Assembly (NCBI GenBank): GCA_963833495.1
Contig: CAWHYJ010000015.1
Location: 1 to 64,000 of the forward strand
DNA from: Fodinibacter sp963833495
Lineage (GTDB): Bacteria > Actinomycetota > Actinomycetes > Actinomycetales > Dermatophilaceae
Length of the DNA stretch: 64,000 nt
Direction of reading: 5' to 3'
The notes under the pieces were generated by a model. It made no database searches and was not told where the DNA came from. It worked only from the letters and a program-made list of their open reading frames with translations. Below, one piece after another: positions 9,541-17,384 of the stretch (position 1 is its first letter; each line of letters opens with the position of its first letter). A program made the translations under genes and the position numbers.

Positions 9541-9924
9541 TCAGGCGGAGGCCTTGGCCGGCTCGCGGCTCGGCTGGTTCGCCCGCGAGATCTCGACGAG
9601 CGCGGTGAACGCGGCCTCGTCGTTGACCGCGAGCTCGGCGAGCATGCGGCGGTCGACCTCGATCTCGGCGGCCTTCAGGCCCTGGATGAACCGGTTGTAG
9701 GTCATGCCGTTCGCGCGGGCCGCAGCGTTGATCCGCTGGATCCACAGGCGACGGAAGTCACCCTTGCGGGCCCGGCGGTCGCGGTACGAGTAGCCCAGGC
9801 TGTGCTGGACCTGCTCCTTGGCCTTGCGGTAGAGCCGCGAACGCTGCCCGCGGTAACCGCTGGCCCGCTCGAGGACGACCCGGCGCTTCTTCTGGGCGTT
9901 GACTGCCCGCTTCACGCGTGCCAC
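9541..9924 (-). CDS. rplT: 50S ribosomal protein L20
   Basis: L20 binds 23S rRNA early in 50S assembly. The protein has 127 residues and matches the family along its length: MARVKRAVNAQKKRR start, the ASGYRGQRSRLYRKAKEQ helix, SYRDRRARKGDFRRLWI and INAAARANGMTYNRFIQGLK. A short acidic/alanine tail follows. It is third in infC-rpmI-rplT, with 45 bases after rpmI. In other bacteria L20 represses this operon through a leader RNA; whether that applies here is open. Confidence 0.98.
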   Translation of the reverse strand: MARVKRAVNAQKKRRVVLERASGYRGQRSRLYRKAKEQVQHSLGYSYRDRRARKGDFRRLWIQRINAAARANGMTYNRFIQGLKAAEIEVDRRMLAELAVNDEAAFTALVEISRANQPSREPAKASA

Positions 9925-9969
9925 GTGAGTACTCCTTGCTGTGTAGCGAAATCTGGGGGTGGATCGGCG

Positions 9970-10164
9970 TCAGCGGCCGAGAAGCTTCTTGATCTTCTTG
10001 AGGTCGTTCTTGGCAACCGGGATGTCCATGCTGAGGGCGCGGGCCTTCTGCGGGGTCTTCTCGTGGAACTTGTGGACGTGCCCGGCCTGCTCGCGCATGA
10101 CCTTCCCGCTCCCGGTCACCCGGAAGCGCTTCTTGGCGCCGCTGTGCGTCTTGTTCTTCGGCAT
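9970..10164 (-). CDS. rpmI: 50S ribosomal protein L35
   Basis: L35, 64 residues, starting MPKNKTHSGAKKRFRVTGSG and ending KKLLGR, typical of the family. Basic and globular, it is part of the large ribosomal subunit. It lies between infC and rplT with gaps of 52 and 45 bases. A purine-rich AAGGAG-type site precedes the ATG. Confidence 0.98.
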   Translation of the reverse strand: MPKNKTHSGAKKRFRVTGSGKVMREQAGHVHKFHEKTPQKARALSMDIPVAKNDLKKIKKLLGR

Positions 10165-10216
10165 GGTGCCGATCTCCTTGTGTGTGTTTCGGTGGTGCTG
10201 ACGTTCGGGGGTCTGG

Positions 10217-10903
10217 TCAGGCCGGAGCCTGGGGGCCGTTCTCGACCTGGATGCCGTCGGCGTCGATCAGGTCGTGCAGCTCCTCGGCCTCGGCCGCCTC
10301 GTGCAGCTGCGCGCTCTCGTGCAGCTCGGCCTCGTGGCTCGCGCCGTGGCCGGACTCGTCACGCCTGCGCCGCTGCTCGGCCATGGCCTGCGCCTTCTTC
10401 TTCGTGGGCGCGATCACCATGACCATGTTGCGGCCGTCCTGCTTGGGGGCCGACTCGACGGTGCCGAGCTCGAGGACGTCCTCGGCCAGGCGCTGGAGCA
10501 GGCGGAACCCGAGCTCGGGGCGGGACTGCTCCCGACCACGGAACATGATCGTCACCTTGACCTTGTCGCCACCCTTGAGGAAGCGCTCGACGTGGCCCTT
10601 CTTGGTGCCGTAGTCGTGCGGGTCGATCTTCGGGCGGAGCTTGATCTCCTTGATGACCGTGTTGACCTGGTTCTTGCGTGCTTCGCGTGCCTTCATGGCG
10701 GCTTCGTACTTGTACTTGCCGAAGTCCATGAGCTTGGCGACCGGCGGCTTCGCCATCGGTGCCACCTCGACGAGGTCGAGATCCGCCTCGGCGGCGAGGC
10801 GCAGTGCGTCCTCGACGCGGACGATGCCGACCTGCTCGCCGTTCGGGCCGACCAACCGCACCTCGGGAACCCGGATGCGGTCGTTGATGCGTGGCTCGCT
10901 GAT
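10217..10903 (-). CDS. infC: Translation initiation factor IF-3, AUC start
   Basis: IF-3 keeps the 30S subunit free and proofreads start-codon choice. From ATC at 10903 the protein has 228 residues: ISEPRINDRIRVPEVRLVGP (canonical N-domain start), KYKYEAAMKAREARKNQ linker, then the C-domain EIKLRPKIDPHDYGTKKGHV and FRGREQSRPELG. An acidic, histidine-rich tail of about 45 residues is a lineage extra. No ATG, GTG or TTG exists between an in-frame TGA at 10916-10918 and the conserved start. GGAGAAG (10907-10913) is spaced correctly for the ATC. infC also uses a rare start (AUU) in E. coli, where IF-3 represses itself through it. A GTG at 10861 would delete the conserved first 14 residues. Confidence 0.93.
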   Translation of the reverse strand: MSEPRINDRIRVPEVRLVGPNGEQVGIVRVEDALRLAAEADLDLVEVAPMAKPPVAKLMDFGKYKYEAAMKAREARKNQVNTVIKEIKLRPKIDPHDYGTKKGHVERFLKGGDKVKVTIMFRGREQSRPELGFRLLQRLAEDVLELGTVESAPKQDGRNMVMVIAPTKKKAQAMAEQRRRRDESGHGASHEAELHESAQLHEAAEAEELHDLIDADGIQVENGPQAPA

Positions 10904-10951
10904 GTGCTTCTCCGTTCATCACGTCAATGTCGTGACCCGCGAGCACGAGAA

Positions 10952-10982
10952 AGGCTCCTCGTGCCGCGTGCGCGAGGAGCCT
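10952..10982 (-). promoter_or_regulatory. Terminator-like leader hairpin upstream of infC
   Basis: AGGCTCCTCG (minus strand 10982-10973) pairs perfectly with CGAGGAGCCT (10961-10952) across an 11-base loop and is followed by TTTCTCG. It sits about 50 bases before the infC start, inside a 299-base non-coding leader (10904-11202) that separates infC from sseB. It resembles an attenuator controlling infC-rpmI-rplT. I could not define a promoter or the alternative fold. Confidence 0.55.
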
Positions 10983-11202
10983 GGAGTCTTTCCGTTCCGT
11001 ACCGGGCCGTTTCGGGATGCCGTCGCCCCGCCCTCGCGGGCGGCAGCGCGACAACGCGTCGCGGACCTGTTCGGACCCGGCGACCTGGTGGTCGACGCGG
11101 GTGGAAGCTGGGCTTCTCTTGCACACCGCCGGTGAGGGCGGTCGGTCAATCCGCAAGGTTACCAGCGCGACGGCATCCCCCGAAATCGGTCAGCCCGGGC
11201 GG

Positions 11203-11922
11203 TCAACGCAGGCGGAAGGCGAGGCCGTCGATCCGGGCCCGCAGCTCGCCGTCGGTGGCCAACCGCTCCCCCACCCGGGTGGCGACGCCGCGCACCTGCT
11301 CGGGCGTGAGGCCGGGCCGCAGCTCGAGGACGACGCCGAGCACCCCCTCGCCGCGGGGGTTGCCCTCCTCGAGCTCGGATGCGGTGACGTCGTCCTCGTC
11401 GCGGAGCGCGGAGGCGACGCTGCGCGCGACGAAGGGGTCGGTGTGCGGGGGCTCCCAGGGCCGCTGCTGGGCGAGCGCCCAGACCATGGAGGGGCGCAGC
11501 ACCCGCGTCGCCGGGCCTGCGACGTCGACGACGATGACGTCGCATCCCTCGGCGACCGCGGCCTGGCCGGCGCGGGCGGGCGTGACCGGCACGGGACGGG
11601 CGGTGGGGTCCCAGGCGGCCAGGGCGTCGGTGCCCGAGAACACCGGCAGCGCCCGCTGGCCGTCGGGCGAGACCAGGGTGACGGCGGCCATGTCGACCTG
11701 CTTCTCGACCGTGAGGTCGCCGGTGTCGTCGGCCTCGGTGAGGTCGGCGACGATGGGCACGACGAAGCGGCTCACCTCGACGGCCCGCATCAGGGCCTCG
11801 TCGTCGCCGGGAGCGGCGAGGGCGGCCAGCAGGCCGGGGTCGGCCGCACCCGTGTCGGTCTCGAAGCCGCTCGGCGAGAGGTCGCGACCCGCCCAAGGGA
11901 CGTCGGCGGAGTCGGAGCTCAC
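11203..11922 (-). CDS. SseB-family protein
   Basis: A 239-residue acidic soluble protein with the SseB N-terminal-type fold: LLAALAAPGDDEALMRAVEVSRFVVPIV, then LPVFSGTDALAAWDP and a C-terminal helical part. SseB-like proteins commonly follow hisA/priA in actinobacteria, with no established biochemical role. The GTG start overlaps the priA stop (GTGA), so it is translationally coupled and is the last gene of the his operon here. It takes the place where impA, hisF and hisI follow in M. tuberculosis. Confidence 0.82.
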   Translation of the reverse strand: MSSDSADVPWAGRDLSPSGFETDTGAADPGLLAALAAPGDDEALMRAVEVSRFVVPIVADLTEADDTGDLTVEKQVDMAAVTLVSPDGQRALPVFSGTDALAAWDPTARPVPVTPARAGQAAVAEGCDVIVVDVAGPATRVLRPSMVWALAQQRPWEPPHTDPFVARSVASALRDEDDVTASELEEGNPRGEGVLGVVLELRPGLTPEQVRGVATRVGERLATDGELRARIDGLAFRLR

Positions 11923-12668
11923 GGGCGACCCGCCGCATCGAGTGCCTCCGGCAGCGTGAACGCTCCCTTGTAGAGGGCCGAGCCGACGATCGCACCCTCC
12001 ACGCCGTCACCGACCAGGCCCCGGATGGCGACGATGTCCTCGAGCGTCGACACCCCGCCCGACGCCACGACCGGCCGGTCGGTGCGGGCGCAGACGTCGC
12101 GCAGCAGCGCGAGGTTCGGGCCCTGGAGCATCCCGTCCTTGGCCACGTCGGTCACCACGTAGCGCGCGCACCCCTCGGCATCGAGCCGGGCCAGGGTCTC
12201 CCAGAGGTCGCCGCCCTCTCGGGTCCAGCCCCGGGCGGCGAGCGTGGTGCCCCGCACGTCGAGGCCGACGGCCACCCGGTCGCCGTGCTCGGCGATGGCC
12301 TGCGCGGTCCACTCGGGGTGCTCGAGCGCCGCGGTCCCGAGGTTGACCCGGCGGCAGCCGGTGGCCAGCGCCCGCTCGAGGCTCTCGGCGTCGCGGATGC
12401 CGCCGCTCATCTCGACCTTGATGTCGAGGGTGCCGACGATGCGGGCCAGCAGCTCGGCGTTCGAACCGCGCCCGAAGGCGGCGTCGAGGTCGACCAGGTG
12501 CAGCCACTCGGCGCCCTGCTCCTGCCAGGCCAGCGCGGCCTCGACCGGGTCGCCGAACTCCCCACCAGTGCCAGCCACGCCCTGCACGAGCTGAACGGCC
12601 CGCCCCTCGACGACGTCGACGGCAGGCAGCAGCTCCAGGCGGGGCTGCTCGGAGGCGATGTCGGTCAC
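11919..12668 (-). CDS. priA: Bifunctional ProFAR/PRA isomerase
   Basis: (beta/alpha)8 isomerase of 249 residues. In actinobacteria it performs both the HisA step (ProFAR to PRFAR) and the TrpF step. Asp18 in LPAVDVVEGRAVQLVQG is the first catalytic acid; Asp174 in YVVTDVAKDGMLQGPN is the second. Phosphate-binding loops are VEMSGGIRD and ASGGVSTLED. The GWTREGG loop with Trp148 is the PriA-specific feature used for the TrpF substrate. PriA function is family inference; no trpF is in the window to test it. It lies downstream of hisH after a 195-base gap containing a long palindrome. Confidence 0.93.
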   Translation of the reverse strand: MTDIASEQPRLELLPAVDVVEGRAVQLVQGVAGTGGEFGDPVEAALAWQEQGAEWLHLVDLDAAFGRGSNAELLARIVGTLDIKVEMSGGIRDAESLERALATGCRRVNLGTAALEHPEWTAQAIAEHGDRVAVGLDVRGTTLAARGWTREGGDLWETLARLDAEGCARYVVTDVAKDGMLQGPNLALLRDVCARTDRPVVASGGVSTLEDIVAIRGLVGDGVEGAIVGSALYKGAFTLPEALDAAGRP

Positions 12669-12820
12669 GGGAGGTCCTCTGGGGTCGCGCTGGTCGTGGA
12701 GCCCGGGTGCTCAGGTGGTCGCCGGGGCAGCCGTTCCAGCACCCGACTCGGGTCTGGTCCAGTCTGCCGGTCCCGGACGCGGCTCGGTCACCCGGTCCGG
12801 CCCCCGGCATCCACCACCCG

Positions 12821-12858
12821 CTGGGACAACATTGACCTATTGGTCGAAGTTGTCCCAG
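12821..12858. repeat. 38-bp palindrome between hisH and priA
   Basis: Two 17-base arms (12821-12837 and 12842-12858) match with two mismatches around TATT. The outer ten bases, CTGGGACAAC/GTTGTCCCAG, are perfect. The core is A+T-rich for this genome. It begins six bases past the hisH stop, in a 195-base gap (12669-12863) that otherwise shows nothing. It could be a hairpin that trims the his mRNA or an operator for a downstream promoter of priA-sseB. There is no T run. Confidence 0.75.
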
Positions 12859-12863
12859 CCGGG

Positions 12864-13505
12864 TCAGAGGGAGCGGACCCAGTTGCGCAGGAGGGCCAGC
12901 CCCGCCTCGCCGGACTTCTCGGGGTGGAACTGGGTGGCCGAGAGCGGCCCGTTCTCGACGGCTGCCACGAAGCGCTCCCCGTGCCGGGCCCAGGTGACAA
13001 GGGGCTCGACTGCGGCGAACGGCCCGTCGGACGTCCCCAGCTGCCAGTCGTGCGCGGCGTACGAGTGCACGAAGTAGAACCGCTCGCCCGCGATGCCCTC
13101 GAACAGCACCGACCGCGACGGCGCCTCGACGGTCGACCAGCCCATGTGCGGCACGACAGGGGCCAGCAACCGCGATACGGTGCCGGGCCACTCACCGACC
13201 CCGTCGACGGGTGCCGCGCTGGGCTCGGTCGACCCCTCGAACATCACCTGCATGCCGACGCACACCCCCAGCACCGGTCGCGCACCGGCCAGCCGCAGGT
13301 CGATGATCTTCGGCCCCCCGGCGGCGGCCAGGCCCGCCATGCACGCGTGGAAGTTGCCGACACCGGGCACGAACAGGCCGTCGGCGGCCAGCGCGGCCTC
13401 CGGGTCGGCGGTGAGGGTGACGTCGGCGCCCACGTGCTCGAGCGCGCGCACGGCACTGCGGATGTTGCCGCTGCCGTAGTCGAGGACGACGACGGAGGAG
13501 CTCAC
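12864..13505 (-). CDS. hisH: Imidazole glycerol phosphate synthase glutaminase subunit
   Basis: Class I glutamine amidotransferase of 213 residues that feeds ammonia to HisF. The triad is visible: Cys82 in PVLGVCVGMQ, His194 and Glu196 in TQFHPEKSGE. The N-terminus VVVLDYGSGN and the PGVGNF oxyanion-strand loop are typical. Its GTG start overlaps the stop of the preceding gene (GTGA). Its partner hisF is not in this window. Confidence 0.96.
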   Translation of the reverse strand: MSSSVVVLDYGSGNIRSAVRALEHVGADVTLTADPEAALAADGLFVPGVGNFHACMAGLAAAGGPKIIDLRLAGARPVLGVCVGMQVMFEGSTEPSAAPVDGVGEWPGTVSRLLAPVVPHMGWSTVEAPSRSVLFEGIAGERFYFVHSYAAHDWQLGTSDGPFAAVEPLVTWARHGERFVAAVENGPLSATQFHPEKSGEAGLALLRNWVRSL

Positions 13506-14143
13506 CGGCGGCCCCCGTGGTCGTCGGCGGTCTCGGCGCGGTGGGTGGCCTCCTCGGCCATCAGCCGGTCGAAGGCGAGGATGCCGCGCACCGACGGCTC
13601 GACGTCGCTGGCACCCGGGGCGTCGCCCCGCACGAGAAGGTCTCGTCCGGGCAGGCCGAGCAGCCCGAGCACGGTGACCAGCAGGTCGAGCGGGGCCCCC
13701 TGGCCCGAGCGCAGCACGTCGGCGAGCGCCTCCTCCCGCACCCGCCCCTGCGCTCCGGCGGCGGCGAGCAGCATCGGCAGGTGCAGCCGGGGAAGCATCG
13801 GTGTGGCGACCACCCCGCGGCGCGGCTCCCAGACCAGCCAGTGGATGGGGGCACGCGGCCCGGTCGGCTGCACGGTGAGGGCGGCCCGGCCGTGCACGTC
13901 GAACAGGCCGATCGTCGGGCGGGCGCGCCACGGCGCCGGCCGGGCGGCCAGCACCTCGAGGCCGATGTCGTAGGGGGCGACGCTGCGGGCCCGGTCGTCG
14001 GCCAGGGTGACGCCGGTCCACGTGCCGAGCGGGGCGACGGTGACCGACACCAGCCCTCGGCGCAGCCACCGGGTGACGGCCGCGGGCGAGCGGCGCACGA
14101 GCACCAGCCCGTGCCCGTCGTCGGACCGCACCTGGTCAGCCAC
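13502..14143 (-). CDS. Conserved hypothetical protein in the his operon
   Basis: A 213-residue soluble protein between hisB and hisH that I do not recognise as an enzyme. The N-terminal half is beta-rich (LVLVRRSPAAVTRWLRRGLVSVTVAPLGTW in part, then GRAALTVQPTG); the C-terminal half is helical (LHLPMLLAAAGAQG, LDLLVTVLGLLGLP). There is no signal peptide or membrane helix. It is four bases from hisB and overlaps hisH by four, so it is made with the pathway. I recall unnamed genes at this place in related Micrococcales. A role as an accessory or binding factor is only a guess. Confidence 0.75.
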   Translation of the reverse strand: MADQVRSDDGHGLVLVRRSPAAVTRWLRRGLVSVTVAPLGTWTGVTLADDRARSVAPYDIGLEVLAARPAPWRARPTIGLFDVHGRAALTVQPTGPRAPIHWLVWEPRRGVVATPMLPRLHLPMLLAAAGAQGRVREEALADVLRSGQGAPLDLLVTVLGLLGLPGRDLLVRGDAPGASDVEPSVRGILAFDRLMAEEATHRAETADDHGGRR

Positions 14144-14146
14144 GGG

Positions 14147-14761
14147 CTAGAGCGCACCCTTCGCGCTCGGGATCCCCTCGACGCGCGGGTCGCGGGCCAC
14201 GGCCGCCCGCAGCGCACGGGCGAGCGCCTTGAACTGGGCCTCGACCACGTGGTGCGGGTCGCGGCCGCCGAGCACGCGCACGTGCAGCGCGATCTGGGCG
14301 TTGAAGGCGAACGACTCGAGCACGTGCCGGGTCAGTGAGCCGACGTAGGTGCCGCCGATGACGACGTACTCCTGGCCGGGCGGCTCGCCCTCGTGCACGA
14401 CGTAGGGGCGGCCGGCGACGTCGACGACCGCCAGCACCAGCGCCTCGTCGAGGGGCACCGTGGCGTCACCGAAGCGGGCGATGCCGCTCTTGTCGCCCAG
14501 CGCCTCGCGCACGGCCTGCCCGAGCACGATCGCGACGTCCTCGACGGTGTGGTGGGCGTCGACGTGGGTGTCGCCGTCCGCGCGCACGGTGAGGTCGATG
14601 AGCGAGTGCTTCGCCAGCGACAGCAGCATGTGGTCGTAGAAGGGCACGCCGGTGCTGACCTCGCCGCGGCCGGTGCCGTCGAGGTCGACGCTCACCTCGA
14701 CGGTGCTCTCGGACGTCGCGCGGCGCACGGTGGCCGTGCGGGGGGCTGCGGCGCTGCTCAC
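14147..14761 (-). CDS. hisB: Imidazoleglycerol-phosphate dehydratase
   Basis: Mn-dependent IGPD of 204 residues converting IGP to imidazole acetol phosphate. Metal ligands lie in the two repeats: FYDHMLLSLAKHS plus DTHVDAHHTVEDVA, and RHVLESFAFNAQIALHVRVLGGRDPHHVVEAQFKALARAL in the second half. It is monofunctional, without the phosphatase domain seen in enterobacteria. The GTG start overlaps the hisC stop. Confidence 0.97.
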   Translation of the reverse strand: MSSAAAPRTATVRRATSESTVEVSVDLDGTGRGEVSTGVPFYDHMLLSLAKHSLIDLTVRADGDTHVDAHHTVEDVAIVLGQAVREALGDKSGIARFGDATVPLDEALVLAVVDVAGRPYVVHEGEPPGQEYVVIGGTYVGSLTRHVLESFAFNAQIALHVRVLGGRDPHHVVEAQFKALARALRAAVARDPRVEGIPSAKGAL

Positions 14762-15888
14762 GGGAGGGCTCCTGTGCGGTGGGTCGGGGCGAGGTCGGCG
14801 ATGGCCTCGAGGAACCGGGTGGTCTCCTGCGGAGTCCCGGCCGTGACACGAAGATAGTGGGCGATGCCCACGTCCCGGATGAGGACGCCCCGCTCGAGCA
14901 GCGCCGACCAGGTCGCGTGCGCGTCGGCGAGGCCGCCGAAGAGCACGAAGTTGGCGTCGCTGGGCACCGGGTCGAGCCCCAGACCGGCCAGCCCCGTGAC
15001 GATCCGGTCGCGCTGCGCCTTGATGACGTCGACCGTCTCGAGCATCAGGTCGGCGTGAGCGAGCGCGGCCAGCGCGACGGCCTGGGTCTGGGTCGAGAGG
15101 TGGTACGGCATCCGCACCAGGCGCAGCGCGTCGACGAGCGCTGGGTCGGCAGCGAGGTACCCCAAGCGGCCCCCCGCCAGCGCGAACGCCTTGCTCATCG
15201 TGCGCGTGACGACCAGCCGCGGCCGCCCCGAGAGCAGGGTGAGCGCGCTGGGGGTGCCCGGCCGGGCGAACTCGGCGTACGCCTCGTCGACGACCACCAG
15301 TGCCCCGGATGCCGCGTCGTGCACCGCCTCGACGACGTCGAGGTCGAGGGCGGTGCCGGTCGGGTTGTTGGGCGAGCAGAGGAAGACGACGTCCGGTTGG
15401 TGCGCGCGCACCTGATCGACGGCGGATGCCGGGTCGAGGTCGAACACCCCCCCGCCGTCCACCCCGCGCAGCCCGTCGACCCACGTGGTGCCGGTGGTCG
15501 TGGTGATGATCGGGTGCATGGAGTAGGCCGGGGTGAACCCGAGCGCCGTGCGGCCCGGGCCGCCGAACGCCTGGAGCAGGTGCAGGAGAACCTCGTTCGA
15601 GCCGTTGCCGGCCCAGACCTGCTCGGCCGCCACCGGGGTGCCGCCACGCGAGAGGTAGGCCGCGAGACCCCCGCGCAGGTCGGTGAACTCGCGGTCGGGG
15701 TAGCGGTTCAGCCCGGCCGCCACCCCGGCCACCGCCTCGGTGATCGCGGCCACCACGACGGGCGGCACGGCATACGAGTTCTCGTTGGTGTTCAGCGCGA
15801 CCGGCACGTCGAGCTGCGGTGCGCCGTAGGCGGTGCGGCCCCGCAGGTCGGGGCGCAGCATCGCCTCGATCGCCGTGCGGGGGTCCAT
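14758..15888 (-). CDS. hisC: Histidinol-phosphate aminotransferase
   Basis: Fold-type I PLP enzyme of 376 residues; it transaminates imidazole acetol phosphate. LNTNENSYAVPP is the N-terminal substrate loop, CSPNNPTGTALD binds the cofactor, VVDEAYAEF carries the PLP-binding Asp and Tyr, and TRTMSKAFALAGGRLGY holds the Schiff-base Lys. The ATG at 15888 is 25 bases past hisD and only eight bases after a TAGACT box. An internal promoter giving leaderless mRNA may therefore back up read-through from hisD. Confidence 0.96.
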   Translation of the reverse strand: MDPRTAIEAMLRPDLRGRTAYGAPQLDVPVALNTNENSYAVPPVVVAAITEAVAGVAAGLNRYPDREFTDLRGGLAAYLSRGGTPVAAEQVWAGNGSNEVLLHLLQAFGGPGRTALGFTPAYSMHPIITTTTGTTWVDGLRGVDGGGVFDLDPASAVDQVRAHQPDVVFLCSPNNPTGTALDLDVVEAVHDAASGALVVVDEAYAEFARPGTPSALTLLSGRPRLVVTRTMSKAFALAGGRLGYLAADPALVDALRLVRMPYHLSTQTQAVALAALAHADLMLETVDVIKAQRDRIVTGLAGLGLDPVPSDANFVLFGGLADAHATWSALLERGVLIRDVGIAHYLRVTAGTPQETTRFLEAIADLAPTHRTGALP

Positions 15889-15896
15889 GACCGGGG

Positions 15897-15902
15897 AGTC
15901 TA
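15897..15902 (-). promoter_or_regulatory. -10 box, leaderless-type, hisC
   Basis: TAGACT on the minus strand, eight bases before the hisC ATG, in the 25-base hisD-hisC gap. No clear -35 element, as expected inside a coding region. Confidence 0.5.
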
Positions 15903-15913
15903 GGGGCGCGGCG

Positions 15914-17278
15914 TCAGGACGCCGGGTCGATCTCGGGGTGGCGAGCGAGCACGGCCTCACCGTGCGCCGGGAGGTCCTCGGCGCGGGCCAGGGTGACCAC
16001 GTGAGCCCCCACCTCGCGCAGCGCGTCGGCCGAGTAGGTGACGACGTGGATGCCGCGCAGGAACGACTGCACCGACAGGCCGCTGCTGTGGCAGGCGCAG
16101 CCGCCGGTGGGCAGCACGTGGTTGGAGCCGGCGGCGTAGTCGCCCAGGCTGACCGGTGACCAGGCGCCGACGAAGACCGCGCCGGCGTTGCGCACCCTGG
16201 CGGCGACCGCCTCGGCGTCGCGGGTCTGGATCTCGAGGTGCTCGGCGGCGTAGGCGTTGACCAGGGCGAGCCCGGCGTCGACGTCGTCGACCAGCACGAT
16301 GGCCGACTGGGTGCCGGCCAGGGCCTGCCCCACCCGCTGGGTGTGCTTGGTGGCGGCGACGCGGCGCACCAGCGCGGCCGCGACGGCATCCGCGAGCTCC
16401 GGTGAGTCGGTGACCAGCACCGCGGCGGCCAGGGGGTCGTGCTCGGCCTGGGACACGAGGTCGGAGGCGACGTGCTCGGCATCCGCGCTGTCGTCGGCGA
16501 GCACCGCGATCTCGGTGGGCCCGGCTTCGGCGTCGATGCCGATGACCCCCTTGAGCAGCCGCTTGGCCGCCGCGACGTAGATGTTGCCGGGGCCGGTGAC
16601 CAGGCTGACCGGGTCGCACACGTCGGCGCCGTCCTCGATGCCGTAGGCGAAGGCGGCCACCGCCTGGGCACCGCCCATCGCCCACACCTCGTCGACGTCG
16701 AGCAGCGCACAGGCGGCGAGGATGGTCGGGTGCGGCCAACCGCCGAAGTCGGCCTGTGGCGGGCTCGCGACGGCCAGGCTCGGTACCCCCGCGAGCTGAG
16801 CGGGCACGACGTTCATCACGACGCTGCTCGGGTAGACCGCCAAGCCGCCGGGAACGTAGAGGCCGACCCGGTCGACGGGCACCCAGCGCTCGGTGACGGT
16901 GCCGCCGTGGGTGACGGTGGTCGTCGTGTCGGTGCGGCGCTGGTCGGCGTGCACGAGGCGCGCCCGACGGATCGACTCCTCCAGGGCCGCCCGCACGGCC
17001 GGGTCGAGCGTGTCGAGCGCCCCTCGGATGACGTCGACGGGCACCTTGAGCCGCGGCGGCGCGACCCCGTCGAACCGCTCGGCAGCGGCGTAGAGAGCCG
17101 GGGCGCCCTGCTCCTGCACGGCGGCCACGATGGGGCGCACGGCATCCAGCGCGTGCTCGACGTCGAACTCGGCCCGGGGCAGCGCGGCCCGCAGCTCGCG
17201 CAGGGTGAGGTGGGTGCCGCGAAGGTCGACGCGGGGGATCACACCGGTGGAGGTCGTGCCGGGGGTGCCGAGAGCCAT
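15914..17278 (-). CDS. hisD: Histidinol dehydrogenase
   Basis: Zn/NAD-dependent enzyme of 454 residues catalysing the last two oxidations to histidine. Recognisable segments are VPGGLAVYPSSVVMNVVPAQ, the LVTGPGNIYVAAAKRL NAD region, AGPTEIAVLAD, AEHDPLAAAVLV, and the metal-site region AGSNHVLPTGGCACHSSGLS. The adjacent cysteines in GGCACHSS replace the usual single Thr/Ala-rich run and look natural. It is the first gene of hisD-hisC-hisB-orf-hisH-priA-sseB. A TAGACT box seven bases before the ATG suggests the operon is transcribed as a leaderless mRNA. Confidence 0.97.
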   Translation of the reverse strand: MALGTPGTTSTGVIPRVDLRGTHLTLRELRAALPRAEFDVEHALDAVRPIVAAVQEQGAPALYAAAERFDGVAPPRLKVPVDVIRGALDTLDPAVRAALEESIRRARLVHADQRRTDTTTTVTHGGTVTERWVPVDRVGLYVPGGLAVYPSSVVMNVVPAQLAGVPSLAVASPPQADFGGWPHPTILAACALLDVDEVWAMGGAQAVAAFAYGIEDGADVCDPVSLVTGPGNIYVAAAKRLLKGVIGIDAEAGPTEIAVLADDSADAEHVASDLVSQAEHDPLAAAVLVTDSPELADAVAAALVRRVAATKHTQRVGQALAGTQSAIVLVDDVDAGLALVNAYAAEHLEIQTRDAEAVAARVRNAGAVFVGAWSPVSLGDYAAGSNHVLPTGGCACHSSGLSVQSFLRGIHVVTYSADALREVGAHVVTLARAEDLPAHGEAVLARHPEIDPAS

Positions 17279-17285
17279 GCCGCCA

Positions 17286-17291
17286 AGTCTA
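17286..17291 (-). promoter_or_regulatory. -10 box, leaderless-type, hisD operon
   Basis: TAGACT on the minus strand, seven bases from the hisD ATG. There is no room for a Shine-Dalgarno site between the box and the start. Confidence 0.6.
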
Positions 17292-17384
17292 GGTTTCGCC
17301 CTCCGACGCCCTGGATGCCGTCCACCTCGCAGCCGCCGCGCCCGTCACCCCCCGCGGGGGGCGGGGCAGGAGCACGATGGGGCG

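Noticed and set aside
10217..10861. GTG at 10861 as the infC start
   Set aside because: It would remove the conserved ISEPRINDRIRVPE sequence, and no ribosome-binding site is placed for it.
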